A stretch of 64,000 bases of DNA from positions 1 to 64,000 of the forward strand of contig DATJFQ010000096.1 of NCBI GenBank assembly GCA_035495555.1. The letters run 5' to 3'. The position numbers were made by a program, and so were the translations under genes. Within the stretch, counting starts at the first letter, position 1; the number at the start of each line of letters is the position of its first letter. This stretch comes from DATJFQ01 sp035495555. GTDB taxonomy: Bacteria > Acidobacteriota > Vicinamibacteria > Vicinamibacterales > 2-12-FULL-66-21. Positions 63,277-64,000 of this stretch are shown in pieces. The notes below the pieces were generated by a model that saw only the letters and a program-made list of their open reading frames with translations, was not told the DNA's origin and did no database searches.

Positions 63277-63852
63277 ATGGAGAACCGGACGCGCGGGCTG
63301 GGCGAAACGCACCTGCTGCTCGAACGCGCCCGCAATGGCGACGACGCGGCGCTGGAGCGCCTCTTCGAGCGATACCTTCCACGGCTGCGACGGTGGGCAC
63401 GCGGGCGGCTTCCCTCCTGGGCCCGCGACCTGGCCGATACCCACGACCTCGTTCAGGACACGCTGCTTCGGACATTCAAGAAGATCGACGGGTTTGAGTA
63501 CCGCGGCGAAGGTGCGCTGCAGGCGTATTTGCGCCAGGCGCTGATGAACCGCATTCGGGAGGAAATCCGGCGCCGCTCCCGCCGGCCGGAGTCGGCGCCG
63601 CTCGACGACGAGCAGATCGATCCGACGGCGTCCCCGCTCGAGCGAGCCATCGGGCGCGAGCGTGTTGCGAAATACGAGCACGCGCTCGGACGGTTGAAAG
63701 AAGAGGAACGCGAACTGCTGATCGGCCGCCTCGAACTGGGGCTCACGTACGAGGAACTCGCAGATTTGCAGCAGCGTCCCTCCCCAGACGCGGCGCGCAA
63801 GGCCACCGAACGAGCCCTCGCGCGCCTGATCGCGGAAATGAGCGCCAGCTGA
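63277..63852 (+). CDS. ECF-type RNA polymerase sigma factor (paralogue)
   Basis: 191 residues. Region 2: RYLPRLRRWARGRLPSWARD, THDLVQDTLLRTFKKIDGF; region 4: LKEEERELLIGRLELGLTYE, then PSPDAARKATERALARLIAE. Shares long stretches of identity with the sigma factor at 25530-26135 (RRWARGRLP, GALQAYLRQAL). There is no coupled kinase here; the next gene is convergent. Start ATG at 63277. Confidence 0.92.
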   Translation: MENRTRGLGETHLLLERARNGDDAALERLFERYLPRLRRWARGRLPSWARDLADTHDLVQDTLLRTFKKIDGFEYRGEGALQAYLRQALMNRIREEIRRRSRRPESAPLDDEQIDPTASPLERAIGRERVAKYEHALGRLKEEERELLIGRLELGLTYEELADLQQRPSPDAARKATERALARLIAEMSAS

Positions 63853-63867
63853 GACCACCCGGCCCGA

Positions 63868-64000
63868 TTACTTTGGCGTGAGCGTCTGGGTGAAAGGCAT
63901 AACGTAGTAGCCGAGGAACTCCGGCGCACCCTCCTGACTGCCCTTCAGGATTTTGACGCGCCAGAATTCCGCCGTCCCGGTTTGCGCATTCGGGTCCAGG
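63868..64000 (-). CDS. Unknown protein (only C-terminus in window)
   Basis: The last 43 codons of a minus-strand gene: LDPNAQTGTAEFWRVKILKG, SQEGAPEFLGYYVMPFTQTL, ending TPK and TAA at 63870-63868. Codon bias fits the region. No family recognised from this piece. It is 16 bp from the convergent sigma gene. Confidence 0.65.
   Translation of the reverse strand, partial: LDPNAQTGTAEFWRVKILKGSQEGAPEFLGYYVMPFTQTLTPK

Overview
The window is GC-rich chromosomal DNA with dense, mostly minus-strand gene packing. It most likely comes from an Acidobacteriota-type soil bacterium of the Vicinamibacteria kind. The basis is an orphan duplicated-FtsX/MacB permease without its ATPase, three large Ser/Thr kinases (two with PD40 propellers, one with TPRs), a signal-peptide VWA protein of the type common in that phylum, secreted orphan proteins beside ECF sigma factors, and frequent GTG/TTG starts. 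This assignment is inference; there is no rRNA in the window.

Layout. 0-14 kb: a 5'-cut aldehyde dehydrogenase, the decayed remains of a tricorn-like S41 protease, the orphan permease, an NRAMP-like transporter, an orphan CHASE-GAF histidine kinase, a large polytopic membrane protein, and small membrane or secreted proteins. 14-26 kb: three Ser/Thr kinases, a bicupin, tRNA-Val(CAC), and a compact operon with its own promoter holding a SagB-type dehydrogenase, a tiny Cys-containing peptide gene and two coupled small genes (a candidate RiPP-like locus); an ECF sigma factor is coupled to the TPR kinase. 26-32 kb: uvrB followed by an MCE/Mla lipid-transport operon (mlaE-mlaF-mlaD) and two small membrane proteins. 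32-42 kb: VWA protein, DHH phosphoesterase, VOC protein, trans-sulfuration enzyme, a broken lhr-like helicase fragment, a patatin-like protein without its serine, greA, an SpoU methyltransferase, rarA and a trypsin-like protease. 42-64 kb: a long minus-strand housekeeping run (mutL, corA, ppdK, glyS, glyQ, recO, mgtE; then an ECF sigma/membrane-partner pair, era, a CNNM/CorC protein, ybeY, phoH, aspS, hisS), ending with a second ECF sigma factor that is a paralogue of the one at 25.5 kb and a partial gene.

The most unusual signal is not a protein. Most longer spacers carry their own short-period array, usually G-rich on one strand (for example GGGTTC, GGGGATTC or TTGGGAG words) and often able to form G-quadruplexes. 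At five places a perfect GC-rich stem-loop with a three-base TTC or TTT loop comes directly before such an array, in the same orientation. Two of these composite elements lie inside genes and are translated: in the MutL linker and in the N-terminus of pyruvate phosphate dikinase. Other spacers hold long inverted repeats, including a perfect 29-bp pair between the CNNM/CorC gene and era, and twin hairpins directly before glyS. This looks like a dispersed repeat system that places structured DNA at gene boundaries and occasionally in-frame within genes.
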